Below are positions 48,090-58,568 of a stretch of 64,000 bases of DNA, piece after piece. The stretch spans positions 66,380,921-66,444,920 of the forward strand of contig NC_077246.1 of NCBI RefSeq assembly GCF_947179165.1. The letters are read 5' to 3'. Each line of letters starts with the position of its first letter. The first letter of the stretch is position 1. The notes beneath the pieces were generated by a model, which saw only the letters and a program-made list of their open reading frames with translations, was not told the origin of the DNA and did no database searches. The DNA is from Solanum dulcamara (taxonomy: Eukaryota > Streptophyta > Magnoliopsida > Solanales > Solanaceae). The position numbers were made by a program, and so were the translations under genes.

Positions 48090-49905
48090 AACATATGAAA
48101 GAAAGTTTTGTCCTCGATGAATGAGGACTTACCAATAATAACTCAAGAATGCTAAGTCAACTCTTCACGAATGTGAGGAGCGTAAGTATCGTTTGTCCCT
48201 ACATTATGAGATAATGTAGGCAAAATATGTATTAGTACATAGAAGGTACTAAGTATGTGAGATGTACATGAACAAGTAATAGAACGTGAGCAATATGACA
48301 TAGGATGCATAACCAATCATAAGTGAAGATGAATAAAGCTTAAAAGTATTTGAAAACATATCAAAACTTAAGGTCAATGTATCATAAAGCTTCATAGTAA
48401 AACTTGCATCCTTGCATACAACTTGTGTGGGATAAGACCTTTAACCGATATATAAGACCATGTAAGCTATAACATCGAATCCGATGTAACTCCCACATCG
48501 AGAAGAAAGAGGCTACTTGCCAAGGTAGATTCTGTGAGAACAACTTTAACTTTTGTGAGTTATATGTGGATCCACTAGCTAGGCATAAGGCAACTTATAG
48601 TGGCAACGTAGTTTGAGACTTTAGGTTGCTACTAGGATTCTCTTGAGTAACTAACTGAGTTACCGAACGGAACCCCCCTCCCCAAGAGTCCTCTCGATGC
48701 TTAGTCAATATCCCAACAGAATTCATTAAAAATATTAAAGCATCATCGTTAACTTCATCATGAAAATAATCATTAGAGTAGCTCATTAACTTTAGTGATT
48801 AATAGGAACCCATAAACTTTGGTGAGAATTGTCCTTATCACCATCTTAAATCATGATTTGTGTGAGAGTGGTCCTTATCACACCATAATAAGTTTCTTGG
48901 ATCATCATTATAACTTTCATCATTCAATCATAAATATCAACTCTTTCATAAAACCTTTCTTTTGAAAATCATTGAACTTCATAATCATAATTCGTGTACA
49001 TCATTATTTAAAATAGCTTTATGCATGGCATTCATAATTAAACTTGAAATTATGCAATTAATGTAGAATCATGCTTATAATAATCATTAAAAATAATTTA
49101 AAATGTAATGGAAATAACCCAATGCAATTCATCAAAAACTATGGTTAGAAAACCAATGAAATTTAAAAAGATCTTTGAAGAGAACCTTGGGAATCCATGG
49201 GTGAAAGGAACCCATGGATTAATCCCAACATACCTTGGTGAATTTACTCAAAAAATTGAAGAAGAAACTGATTGCTTTTGAAACCCTAGCTTGGAATTTG
49301 GAGAAGAACCTTGAGAGAATTTCTTAGTCTTACCTTAGAGAATTTAGGAGAATGATTTAGAATAGGAGGAAAATTTGAAGGAGTGAGTGTTTATAGGCTT
49401 TGAACTTGTCCATAAAAGTGTCTAGGTTCATTGAACCGAATTTTGGAAAAGATGAAAATACCCTTCATTAAATCCAGACTTGTTGACAAACGAATTGGGT
49501 TATACGATTCATCTTGCGGAGTCGTAGGAACGGCTCATCCTACAGGTTTGGGAAATCCCTGAAAATCAAGTTTCTAAAGTTTACATACAACTCACCTTTA
49601 CGAGCCGTAATCTTCTCTACGACTCTTCCTGTTGAGTTATAGAAGAGGTCCTGAGGGTTGAATAGTTGTAGGTTCTCAAACCTTCACGACGACTCCCTTC
49701 TAAGAGTCGTAGACTCTTTCACGAGTCATCAAATGACTCGTAGACCTACACACCTTACTTATCAAATTTTCCAGCCTCTCACTCACTTCCATGAATCATT
49801 TCTAGAACTTGTAAAAGTCCTACGAGTCGTAGACCCACTCATAGACTTAGGGATAGTTTAAATTTTCCTTAAATTCATTTTTCGTTCAACTTTTGGAGCC
49901 TTACA
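48090..49905 (-). repeat. Truncated gypsy-type LTR
   Basis: Minus orientation, starting TGTAAGGCTCC at 49905. It shares with the chromovirus LTR the 'tagtacatagaaggtactaagtatgtgag' region and the 'gctacttgcc..aggtaga' and 'ttgctactaggattctct' blocks. Its 3' 300 bp or so are missing. TATA-like CTATAAACA (minus) lies near 49388-49396. Upstream of it, at 49500-49850, are several short inverted repeats built on GAGTCGT/ACGACTC. Confidence 0.75.
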
Positions 49906-50449
49906 ACCTCCCGAGTAGCACGGTTGAGTTCTAGCAGGTTAATTAGCCCCTTTCTTTTGGACTTGCTAGATTTCTAAGGTTGTTAGATTTTGTTGTATAT
50001 ATTTTTGGGTAGGTCGAGGCCTTCTCCCGCCAAGTTTTACTACTCTTAGAGGCTTGCAGACTAGTGTGTGGATTGTATAGCTATGTTAGTGGCCATGTTG
50101 GCCTAATTTATTGGTTTGTTGAGGCTTAATAACTGTTTGACGTATAGTCTTGATATTTATCAGCTTCCAGCCTCTGTATAGAGATCATGATGGCCTTGAT
50201 GGTCCAATCAGGACTTGTGTGCTAGTTGGATATTTTTTTATATGAACTATTGGGAGTAGCTATTTTTTATAGAGTTATTGATAAGGGTCTTACCGGCCGA
50301 AAGCTTATCTTTAAGATGAGATATACTTGTTTGTTTCTTGATTACGTATGGCTTCTATATGCTAGTAGAAAATGGCTCAGCAGGGTTGGCTCAGGCATGA
50401 GTTTAGGCATTAGGTATCAATTGTGCCCCTTTGAATTTGGGGCGTGACA
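49906..50449 (+). repeat. Gypsy-type LTR end, plus orientation
   Basis: Ends TTGGGGCGTGACA at 50449, the mirror of the TGTCACGCCC starts of the minus-oriented LTRs in this window. The preceding 500 bp look like U5/R of such LTRs. The left part is missing at the junction with the previous LTR. 50450-50677 beyond it is unassigned. Confidence 0.6.
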
Positions 50450-50791
50450 TATGATTCCTAGATATCAAAATCAAATAGATAATTCACCATCGACTCATTC
50501 AGGTGTGTTCGTTGTGCAAAGCTGATGAATCAAATCGTCTTTTAAAGCCTCTCAGCCCAATTAGAATTTTTTTACCCTAAGTCCTTTCGATCGACACATG
50601 GGTGTAGATTTAATTTATTTACTATCATCGGTCTTAGGTTAGTTATCATATCTCTAACTCAATCTATTTAGGTGGGATACTACTAAAAAGACTATAAAAA
50701 GAGATCTCATAATGTCTCCTCTTTTGAAAAAGAGACCTAAAAAGTGACCTCAACGGTAGGTCTCTAAGACATAGGTTACTTTTTGTTAGAA

Positions 50792-51114
50792 ACCTCGCGA
50801 GGTCGTCAAAAAGAGACCTCACGAGGTTGTCAAATTAGTTTTTTGGATTTTTCAAATAGAGACCTCATGAGGTTGGTATATTATTATTTTAGTTTTTACA
50901 AAAAGAGACCTAATGAGGTCCCTATACTTTATTAAATTTATTTTAATTCATGAACAACGACCTCATGAGGTTGCCTTTATTAAAAAAAATAAGATAAATA
51001 AGTTACCTCATAAGGTCACCTTTTTAATTATTATTTTTCCAGAAAGCGACCTCATGAGGCCGCCTTTACGAATTAACTGAAAAATGAAATTGCAACAAAG
51101 GGACCTCATGAGAT
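50792..51114. repeat. Subterminal palindrome array ACCTCATGAGGT
   Basis: Eight copies with 0-2 changes: 50792-50803, 50816-50827, 50862-50873, 50908-50919, 50960-50971, 51005-51016, 51049-51060 and 51103-51114. After the first gap of 24 bp, centres are 44-54 bp apart. The spacers are AT-rich and unrelated. Confidence 0.9.
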
Positions 51115-51360
51115 TTCTTTTATGAAGAAAAAAACTGGTAACTAATTGTTGCTTTTGCAGGCGCCCACCTACCATTTTAATTCAATTCAACAATGTATAT
51201 ATATACTATTTAGCTAAATCAAGCTTAAAGAGTTGTCAACAATCAATCAAACTACAACAAATACATGTACTAAATATCATCTAATCTACACAACATGAAA
51301 ATCAACTTTAAAGTACGTCAAAATTGAATAAAGAAACATAAAAGTCATAAGTTATACAAT

Positions 51361-53009
51361 TGTTACGCCTCGGGAGGGTACCCTAGGCGTGACCGGCTCT
51401 CGAAGAACATTGCTGGTCTCCATGCACTCAGCGGAAGACTAAATACGAATTTAAAAGACATTTAAGTGGGCTAACCAAATCAACATTTCGAGATGCATAA
51501 TGTATTTAAAACTAATCTCAAATTAACTCCATATCATAAGGATAGTTTTGAAAACCCAAAACATCTACTCGACACTCTCATCTATTTGTCTATGAAGCAT
51601 ATATCACTATCAAGAAGGTTCCAATGACAGGTTAATGGCTACCCCAAAGAAAATACTCAAAATAAAAGATAATAACTTAAGAGTGCCTCCGGATGCAAGG
51701 AGGAATCACCAAAAGCTGAGAGTAGAAATGATCTTCAACGATGCGCCTGTTGAGGATCTCTAATACATGTATCTGCATCATGAAATGATGTAGGTCTAAA
51801 GAGACATCAATACATGGAATGTACGAGTATGTAATATAGCAGAAAGAAACATACATCAAGGTAAAATCAAATCAGTCCAGATATCTCAAATCAGGAAGGT
51901 AAACAACTCAATCAAGATATCCTAAATCTAAAGCAATAATAAGATCTAGACAGAGACCAATCTTATATAATCCAATTCAACCAAGTCAAAGTACTATCAA
52001 GACCTATATGAGAGTTTCTCTTATCCAACACTATCACTTATGAGCCATTGATAGTATAACAAGCCAAAGTTGCTGCCATGTCCATTTAATACCTTGTCAG
52101 GTAAGAACGAATTAACCAATTATGGATCCAAAACCAATCAAGTCCTATCATGTCCGGACAATAATTTAGGAAATATTTGACTTGACAGTTCAATCCTCTC
52201 CTGCATTTGGCGACATAGTAATTGGGTTTGAGTTATTACTTATTCTTATCCAATTCGGTGATCGATACTCCTCCCAAGACTCAAAACTCATAAGACAATC
52301 AATCTGAATCAAACCAAATCAATAAGTATCGAATGGACTCTTATCAGTTCATCAGTTCTATCAAATCAATCCTTTCAACCAACCAATTTCCCAATCAGTC
52401 CCAATCATTTATTTAAGAGAAGTTTGGACAATCATTTATGACAACATACAATTGAGATCATTCACTTGTGTTCAAGTATGAAAATATAAAGGACTATCAA
52501 GTTCATCAACACTATCATCATGCTCAATCCCAGTCATAATCATGCATTTACAAATTCATGGCTCTAGACTTAATCCTTAAGCATATACATGCAATATCCA
52601 TCAATATGCTATCAGGGTTCATGAAACAAGTAGTTCACCACGGTTTGTGATGGCCATCACAGGCCGTGAAGTCTCTCGTGAAGTCAACCTATCCTAAGAG
52701 TTTTGAGGGTTAGGTTTCACGGACCCTTTACAGGGTCCATGAAAGCCAATACGGTTCATGAACGTCGACCTTGGTCTGCACATGCTTCAGGGTCTTGGGG
52801 TCTTAAGGATCACAGAAGGCTTCACGGTTTGTGGAGAGCACCACAGGCCGTAGAGCTCTTAGTGGTCCTTTCCTTGGCTCTTTCAGTTAGGTCTTATTCA
52901 TGAGTTGTGAATCTCAATACGACCCGTTAAGGGTCCTGTGGTCAGCCTCTGGTGCAAGTCTCCAGGTCATTCAGAGTTAGTTTAGGCTAAGGACTTTTAG
53001 GGTTTTACA
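51361..53009 (-). mobile_element. Solo LTR, gypsy type (1649 bp)
   Basis: TGTTACGCCTC...GGTTTTACA in plus orientation, flanked by ACAAT at 51356-51360 and 53010-53014. No internal region is present, so it arose by recombination between two LTRs. It carries palindromes at 52639-52668 and 52716-52743 and further copies of CACGG..CTGTG-type half-sites to 52852. Confidence 0.92.
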
Positions 53010-53224
53010 ACAATAGGATTTCAAACTACTTCAAACTTCCCATGCATTCATAAAACACGTAATAAGTCTTAGAAATCACCAGAAAGTACAATTTAGATTA
53101 TTTAATACAACCCTAAACTTCAATAATGTGGCGGTGTGTTTGACACATGATCCCCATCATCTTCATCACTATTGGGCTCATTTGTCAAATCTTTGTATTG
53201 ATCATATACTTGATGTTTGATAGG

Positions 53225-53424
53225 TCAATACTAGGAAGCTCTAGGAGCGCAAACTGCATCACCGGGACAAGGGAGGATTCCCCAAAGCAAGTAACGCATC
53301 TAATTGGGCCTTAATCTCCACATATTCTATGTCCCTCTACCTTTCCCTAGCCTGCGAGGCTTTGGCTAGCTAGCGCAGCTATCTTCTGCTCCATTGCCAA
53401 AGTAGTCTTCCTCGATCCATCATC
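53225..53424 (-). pseudogene. Possible CACTA-associated protein C-terminus
   Basis: Minus frames read KTTLAMEQKIAALASQS, then after a shift DIEYVEIKAQLDALLALGNP and, after another, GDAVCAPRAS-stop. A coiled, Glu/Lys-rich tail with this ending resembles the C-terminus of plant En/Spm-type (Ptta) proteins. It is short and broken, and the assignment rests on memory and on the neighbouring CACTA end. Confidence 0.35.
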
Positions 53425-54392
53425 ATGGGAACTACCTAAGCCTTCTAGCTCGAAATGATATTCACAATATGTTCATTGGGGCATGTCATAAGCATAGTCA
53501 TACCTATTCGGGCCATCAATCGAGTCTAGGTGTATTCTCTCAGCCTAATCTTGGCCATGTGGCATGCCTTGGCTATCATTTGGCTAAGTGTGACAAAAAT
53601 CCTCTAGAGATTACAGATATTGATTTTGAATTTTACGATAATAATATATAATATAAATTTAGGAAATAAAGTAATTATTACCAACAGATTGGAGGTTTAC
53701 ATAGGCTAGCTGAGCTCGTGGCTCAATCCAAACGTATAATCTCCAAAATTTCTTCTTCCTTGTGTGTAGCCTTCCTACAATTATATATTTATTCGATTGA
53801 AATAAATATATGGGGTAAATATTTTGTAGACCAGCATCACCTAATATTTGCAGCAGTAAGAAATGAAGAGAGACAAGTTTATTAATGGAGAAATTGACCA
53901 CAATATGATAGATTACTGATTTCCTTGTTAATTTATATTAGTTAAAAATACTTTGTGTTGAGCACGGGCCCAATAATACTATGCTAAAATTTTGGATTAT
54001 AATTTTTTTCATTAGAAAAAATGAATTATTTTCATTTATGCTTTCTTTTAGAGTTTAAACCACTCTTTAATTAAGTTCATATCATTTCAGCGGCTTAAAT
54101 TTTATCTAAAAAATAATTTAGATATAGTTTTTTTTTAATAAAAAAAAATTGATCTATGATAAGCTAACGAGAGTCAATTTAAATAGAAGTGACTTCATAA
54201 AAAAGAAAAATGATTATAATTTTGTTGATCCTAAATAGTACGTGGAAGGGGAAATTTAAAACAAACTTTTATAAAATATTTCAATTATAAGGGCATTCAT
54301 TAATTCTATGGTATGAAAAGTTAGAATAGTACTTTGTATTTCCTTAGTTTCATCTTATTTTGTTCTTGTTGACCTAATATATTTTAAAGAAA

Positions 54393-54552
54393 ATTAATAA
54401 AAAGTATATTTTATTAAACTAATTTTATTAATGATATTTTGGGATTTTAAATTTTACTATAATTATTTAGTAATTAATAAAAAGTATGTTTTATTAAACT
54501 AATTTTATTAATGATATTTTGGGATTCTAAATTTTACTATAATTATTTCGTA
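54393..54552. repeat. Tandem duplication, period 80 bp
   Basis: Two copies of an 80-bp AT-rich unit beginning ATTAATAAAAAGTAT (54393 and 54473), with three visible differences. Confidence 0.9.
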
Positions 54553-54959
54553 ATTACAAAACTATCCTTCTGGGCCCAATTTGCTAGCAATCATGTTGAC
54601 GGAAAGCTGCTTGTTTATTGGCATTTCTTAGATGGTTATATAAACACAAAGATGATGTAAGTTGAAGGATAAAATTGTCTGACAACTCAAAAAAAATAAA
54701 TATTAATGAGCTACTCTTTTCTTAACCAATAAAACTACATCAATTCAATGTAATTACAAAACTATTCTGATGGGCCCAATTTACAAGCAGTCATATTGAC
54801 GGAAAACTGCTTGCTTATTGGCATTTCTTAGATAATAGTAGTTTCCCTTTATTAAAATGTATGAATAAAATTAAGAGAAAATTTTAGAAATGGCAAATAT
54901 GTTAAGCTTAATAATTTTCTATTGGTATAATTTTGTTAATTACTTTTCATAGTTATATT

Positions 54960-55215
54960 TATGTTTGTTGTGGTCATTAATATTTGTATATCTCGTTGCA
55001 TTGTACAAATTAGGTCTTTTCATTTGAATATCTCGCTGCATTATACAAATTGGACTTTCAAAGAGATTTGTCTATTCACTATATATTCGCTTTCATATTT
55101 GTATATTTACTTCCACATTTGCGTTAGAGATTTATATATTCGCCTCCAGATTTGTATATTTGCTTTCAGATTTATATATTCACTTCCAGATTTGCTTTAG
55201 AGATTTGTATATGAG
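54960..55215. repeat. Degenerate short repeats around ATTTGTATATTCGC
   Basis: Runs of 17-25 bp units such as 'cagatttgtatatttgctttc' and 'gagatttatatattcgcctc', plus two copies of 'atctcgttgcattgtacaaatt' at 54990-55050. Confidence 0.65.
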
Positions 55216-55756
55216 CTCCAAATTTGTATAATAGCAAATTTCATTAAACTATAATCAATTCGTATAATTAATTGAAACTATACCGTTATCGCATAATTAT
55301 AAGAGTAATATTTGTCAATCCGCGTAATTTTCCTTAAAATTAACTGCGTATCCATATTCTATATAATAATATAGGTATAAATCTAAGTAATTCCATAGTG
55401 TAAGGATCAAATTGCATTTTTTCCCTATCCTTTTAATAATTACAAAAATTCCTTCTATTTTTAAGTATCCGGATATATAGTGAACTACGGGATACATAGG
55501 TTTGATACATTACTTAAACTTTTTTACGATTAATAAGAAAAGAAACATTAATCATAATCTAATTTTCCCTAATCACGCCAATCAATTTTGTTTCAAGCTG
55601 TAAGCTTATGAACTCCAAAAAAAATTTAAAATTCAAAATATTTTTCTCTCAATTCTCTCCAATACTCATCAAATCAGAAAAACTTGAAAACTGATTTTAA
55701 GCTACGTAATAAATATATCCATATTATTGAGATATTCAGAAATATGAAAAAATGCA

Positions 55757-55966
55757 GTGAAATATGAACGATACAAGATTGATGGAATAGTTGTTGGGCA
55801 AAATATTTCTTTTATGAATCTCAAATCCGCCATTGCTATCGAATTGAATATCGATGAGATGAATAAAAATCTGGATATTCGATACAAAGTAAAAAGTAAT
55901 TCATCTCCATTGATTATTAGAAATGATATGGGAGTAAAATTGTACTTGGAGGTGAAAAAAATGTGA
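55757..55966 (+). pseudogene. mudrA-type transposase N-terminal remnant
   Basis: MKYERYKIDGIVVGQNISFM ... LDIRYKVKSNSSPLIIRNDM and GVKLYLEVKKM resemble the plant MuDR N-terminal domain, which ends in a 'ndmgvrlYlelkk'-type stretch. The catalytic DDE region expected downstream is missing. A hAT MITE has inserted 280 bp further on. Confidence 0.6.
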
Positions 55967-56246
55967 AGAGATCCGATAAAAAGAGGTATGTAATTAGTTG
56001 TATTGTACTGGTCCTCACGATTTTTGATTTTCTTGAGATAGATAAGTAATGATACATTGTAATTTTAATTTTTTGTTGGTGAATTGATAAATGATGAAAT
56101 GGTATGAGGTTTTTATGAATGTATCATCTTCTTCTTTTTTTTGTTTAGTGCTTTTTAATATGACCTACAATATATTGATACATAGAATTTAATGTTGTTG
56201 ATAATGTGTTTGATATCTTTTATGTACGAAGTCATATAGCAGATAA

Positions 56247-56920
56247 TAGGGTTGTACAGGACAAACCGATAAACCGCACCAAACCGACAAACCGAACCAA
56301 ACCGGAAAAAAAACCCGACTAGTGGTTTGGTTTGACTTGGTTTGGTGTTTGAAAAAAAAATCCGACTATTATAGGGTTGATTTGGTTTTAACTAAAAAAA
56401 GTCAAACCGAACCCAAACCGACCCGATTATAGATATACTACTTTTAAATTATGTTATACATAAAAATATTTATTAAAATGTAATTTATAAATATTTTTAA
56501 TTTTTTTTCATAATTTTTGTTTTCTTTCTTACATTTAGATTTGGACTTGAGTAGCCCATCTAAATAATATACAAAAAAACTTATCTTATAAAATTATATT
56601 ATAAAGTTAAAACTTTAAACAGTGTTTTGCCTCCATCTTATATGTTGATATTTTGTACTAGAACTCTTTTTAAGAAGCACTGCTCTGTGCTTTTATTAGA
56701 TACTATGAGAAACCCGAAAAAATCCGGAAAAACCCAAAAAACCCGAGAAACCCGAGAAACCCGGAAAAACCCGGAAAAACCCGAAAAACCCGAGAAAAAT
56801 TGATATCGAAAAACCCGATTTTTATTGGTTTGGTTTGGTTTATAGATTTAATAACCCGACACAAATGGTTTGATTTGGTTTGTAAAAAATCCGAACCAAC
56901 CCGGTCCATGTACACCCCTA
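56247..56920. mobile_element. hAT-type MITE, copy 2 (674 bp)
   Basis: TAGGGTTGTACA...TGTACACCCCTA with perfect 8-bp target duplication GCAGATAA (56239-56246 and 56921-56928). Same family as 28443-29065 but longer, partly through an expanded run of 'aaacccgag/aaaaacccgg' units at 56715-56800. Confidence 0.92.
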
Positions 56921-56970
56921 GCAGATAACATGTATCTGATACATTAGATTATAATGTTGATAAAGTGTTT

Positions 56971-57117
56971 GATTGGTTAGTTCCAGATGATGTTTCAGAC
57001 GAAATTGTGTTTCCACTTAGATTCAAATGGATGCATGGAAGACCAAGGAAACGAAGAAAGAAGAATCCAGATGAAAAGCTAGCATCAAACACAAACAGTT
57101 GCGGATGTTGTGGATAA
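56971..57117 (+). pseudogene. mudrA-type transposase C-terminal remnant
   Basis: DWLVPDDVSDEIVFPLRFKW, then MHGRPRKRRKKNPDEKL, then CGCCG-stop. A GRPRKxR-type basic stretch followed by a C-x2-C knuckle matches the C-terminus of plant mudrA transposases. After the stop the out-of-place remains of the knuckle (EG..N..RTC) can still be read. Confidence 0.55.
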
Positions 57118-58225
57118 GAGGGTAATAATTGACGTACCTGTAATTTCTTTTCAGAAGAGAGGTGAGACAGATATTTTTAGGATACATTCATGTTAATTTC
57201 GAATAATTTTTCATTTATCGAGGATTCAGTTCTTAAATAATATTATATGATACATTAGTTTGTGTTTGTTACTATTCAACCTTTCAATTTATTTGCATTT
57301 TGAGTGCAGGTGTGTGTGATTAAAAAGTGTCCAAAACTTTAAATGATATGATTTTGATTATCTGATACTTCTTAAAATAACTTCTCAAAAACATTTCAAT
57401 GAGAGGATGATCTTAAAAATGTATCACTTTTATTTGACGTATCTTTCTTAATCTATTTGAGTAGATTTCATGTTCATTATTAAATGTATCATGCATTATA
57501 TAACAGAGCATGATGTGTAACTACCAAAGGTTCAATATTACTAAGTATCTAATTTATTAAAGTGTATATATAATATATCATGAATACATGATTTAATGTA
57601 TCATATTTTATTGCATATGTATAACAAAATGTATCACTATATAGCTAATGTATCATTTCTTTATACAATGTATTTGTCTCAATCTAATATATCACTTTTA
57701 ATCTAATATATCAATCTTTAACTAATGTATCATATTTATGTATCAGTATAAATATGAGTTATTCAAACTTAATATATTTCATTCTCATTCAATTAAAATC
57801 GAATCAAATGCATCAGTCAATCAAATATCATGATTTGAATCTGTATAAAGTTATAAGTCAAATGTATCATTTAAAATATGATGTATCAGTCTAAACTTAG
57901 TAAATTTCTGTGGATTTAATGTATAATATTATGGTGTATATTTCTAAATAAATATATCAGTATGAATATAATGTATCATTTTAAATCTATTATATCATAT
58001 AAAAGGACTTGTATCAGAATTAACCCAATATATCTAATGTATCAGTCTTAATACGATTTAATCAAACTTAGTATACATGAGTATATGAAATCCACATGCA
58101 CTTAAAAATTAAGAAATTACTAAGTTAAACAACGCAAGGTAATTAACATAACATAATAAAACATTAGAAATATACCCATGTTAATAAGAGTATTTGTCAA
58201 AAAATCTAATCAACATATTCTTAAA
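57118..58225. other. AT-rich DNA dense in ATGTATCA
   Basis: Non-coding. The word (A)ATGTATCA and close variants recur more than fifteen times, mainly at 57420-58040. A similar density of its complement TGATACAT is seen at 62940-63210, on the other side of the LINE and solo LTR. This supports both being parts of one interrupted element. Confidence 0.55.
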
Positions 58226-58568
58226 AACAACAACAACAACAACAACCCAGTGAAATCCCACATCGTGGGGTCTGGGGAGGGTAAAGTGTACGCAGACCTG
58301 ACTCCTACCAATGTAGGACGGCTGTTTCCGAAAGACTCTCGGCTCAATAGAAGCATAGGGAAAAAAAGGTCAGACAAGAATATTAATAGTAGGAGAGTAG
58401 ATAACGGAAGAGTTGCAAACAATAGTATAGTCAAAACATCAAAAAATAGTAGATATCGTCAAATAATAGCATAAATACCATAAATAACATAAGATAACAT
58501 AACATACATAACATCAATAATATAAATCAGAGTACAAGAAATCATAGTGCGTTAATACGCCTACGGGT

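Larger units (their letters stand above)
50678..53424. mobile_element. CACTA (En/Spm-type) transposon, one end plus inner fragment
   Basis: TACTACTAAAAAG at 50678 is a CACTA terminus with the first C changed to T. Just inside is an array of eight palindromic 12-mers (50792-51114), as expected for the subterminal transposase-binding region. A solo LTR (51361-53009) splits the element. Beyond it lies a minus-strand coding remnant (53225-53424) that could be the C-terminus of a CACTA-associated protein. The opposite terminus was not found, so the right limit is nominal. Confidence 0.6.
53425..55750. other. Unassigned AT-rich DNA with local duplications
   Basis: A 60-codon frame at 53469-53651 is not recognised. 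Otherwise it is non-coding AT-rich sequence with a tandem duplication (54393-54552), an approximate 90-bp repeat (about 54553-54640 and 54752-54840) and a short tandem region at 54960-55215. The last may be close to the left end of the Mutator-like element, but I could not define a terminal inverted repeat. Confidence 0.5.

Noticed and set aside
48485..48498. Another TCCCACATCG motif, and one at 58255-58264
   Set aside because: These lack a TATA box at snRNA-type spacing and lie in an unrelated LTR body and a LINE tail, so they do not count as USE promoters.
50792..51114. Regularly spaced repeats reminiscent of CRISPR
   Set aside because: The repeats are 12-bp palindromes with AT-rich spacers in a plant transposon end; there are no cas genes and this is a eukaryotic genome.
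58226..58370. Independent TS-type SINE
   Set aside because: The sequence is continuous, across the solo LTR, with the 3' UTR of the RTE LINE at 61929-62185, so it is read as the LINE tail.
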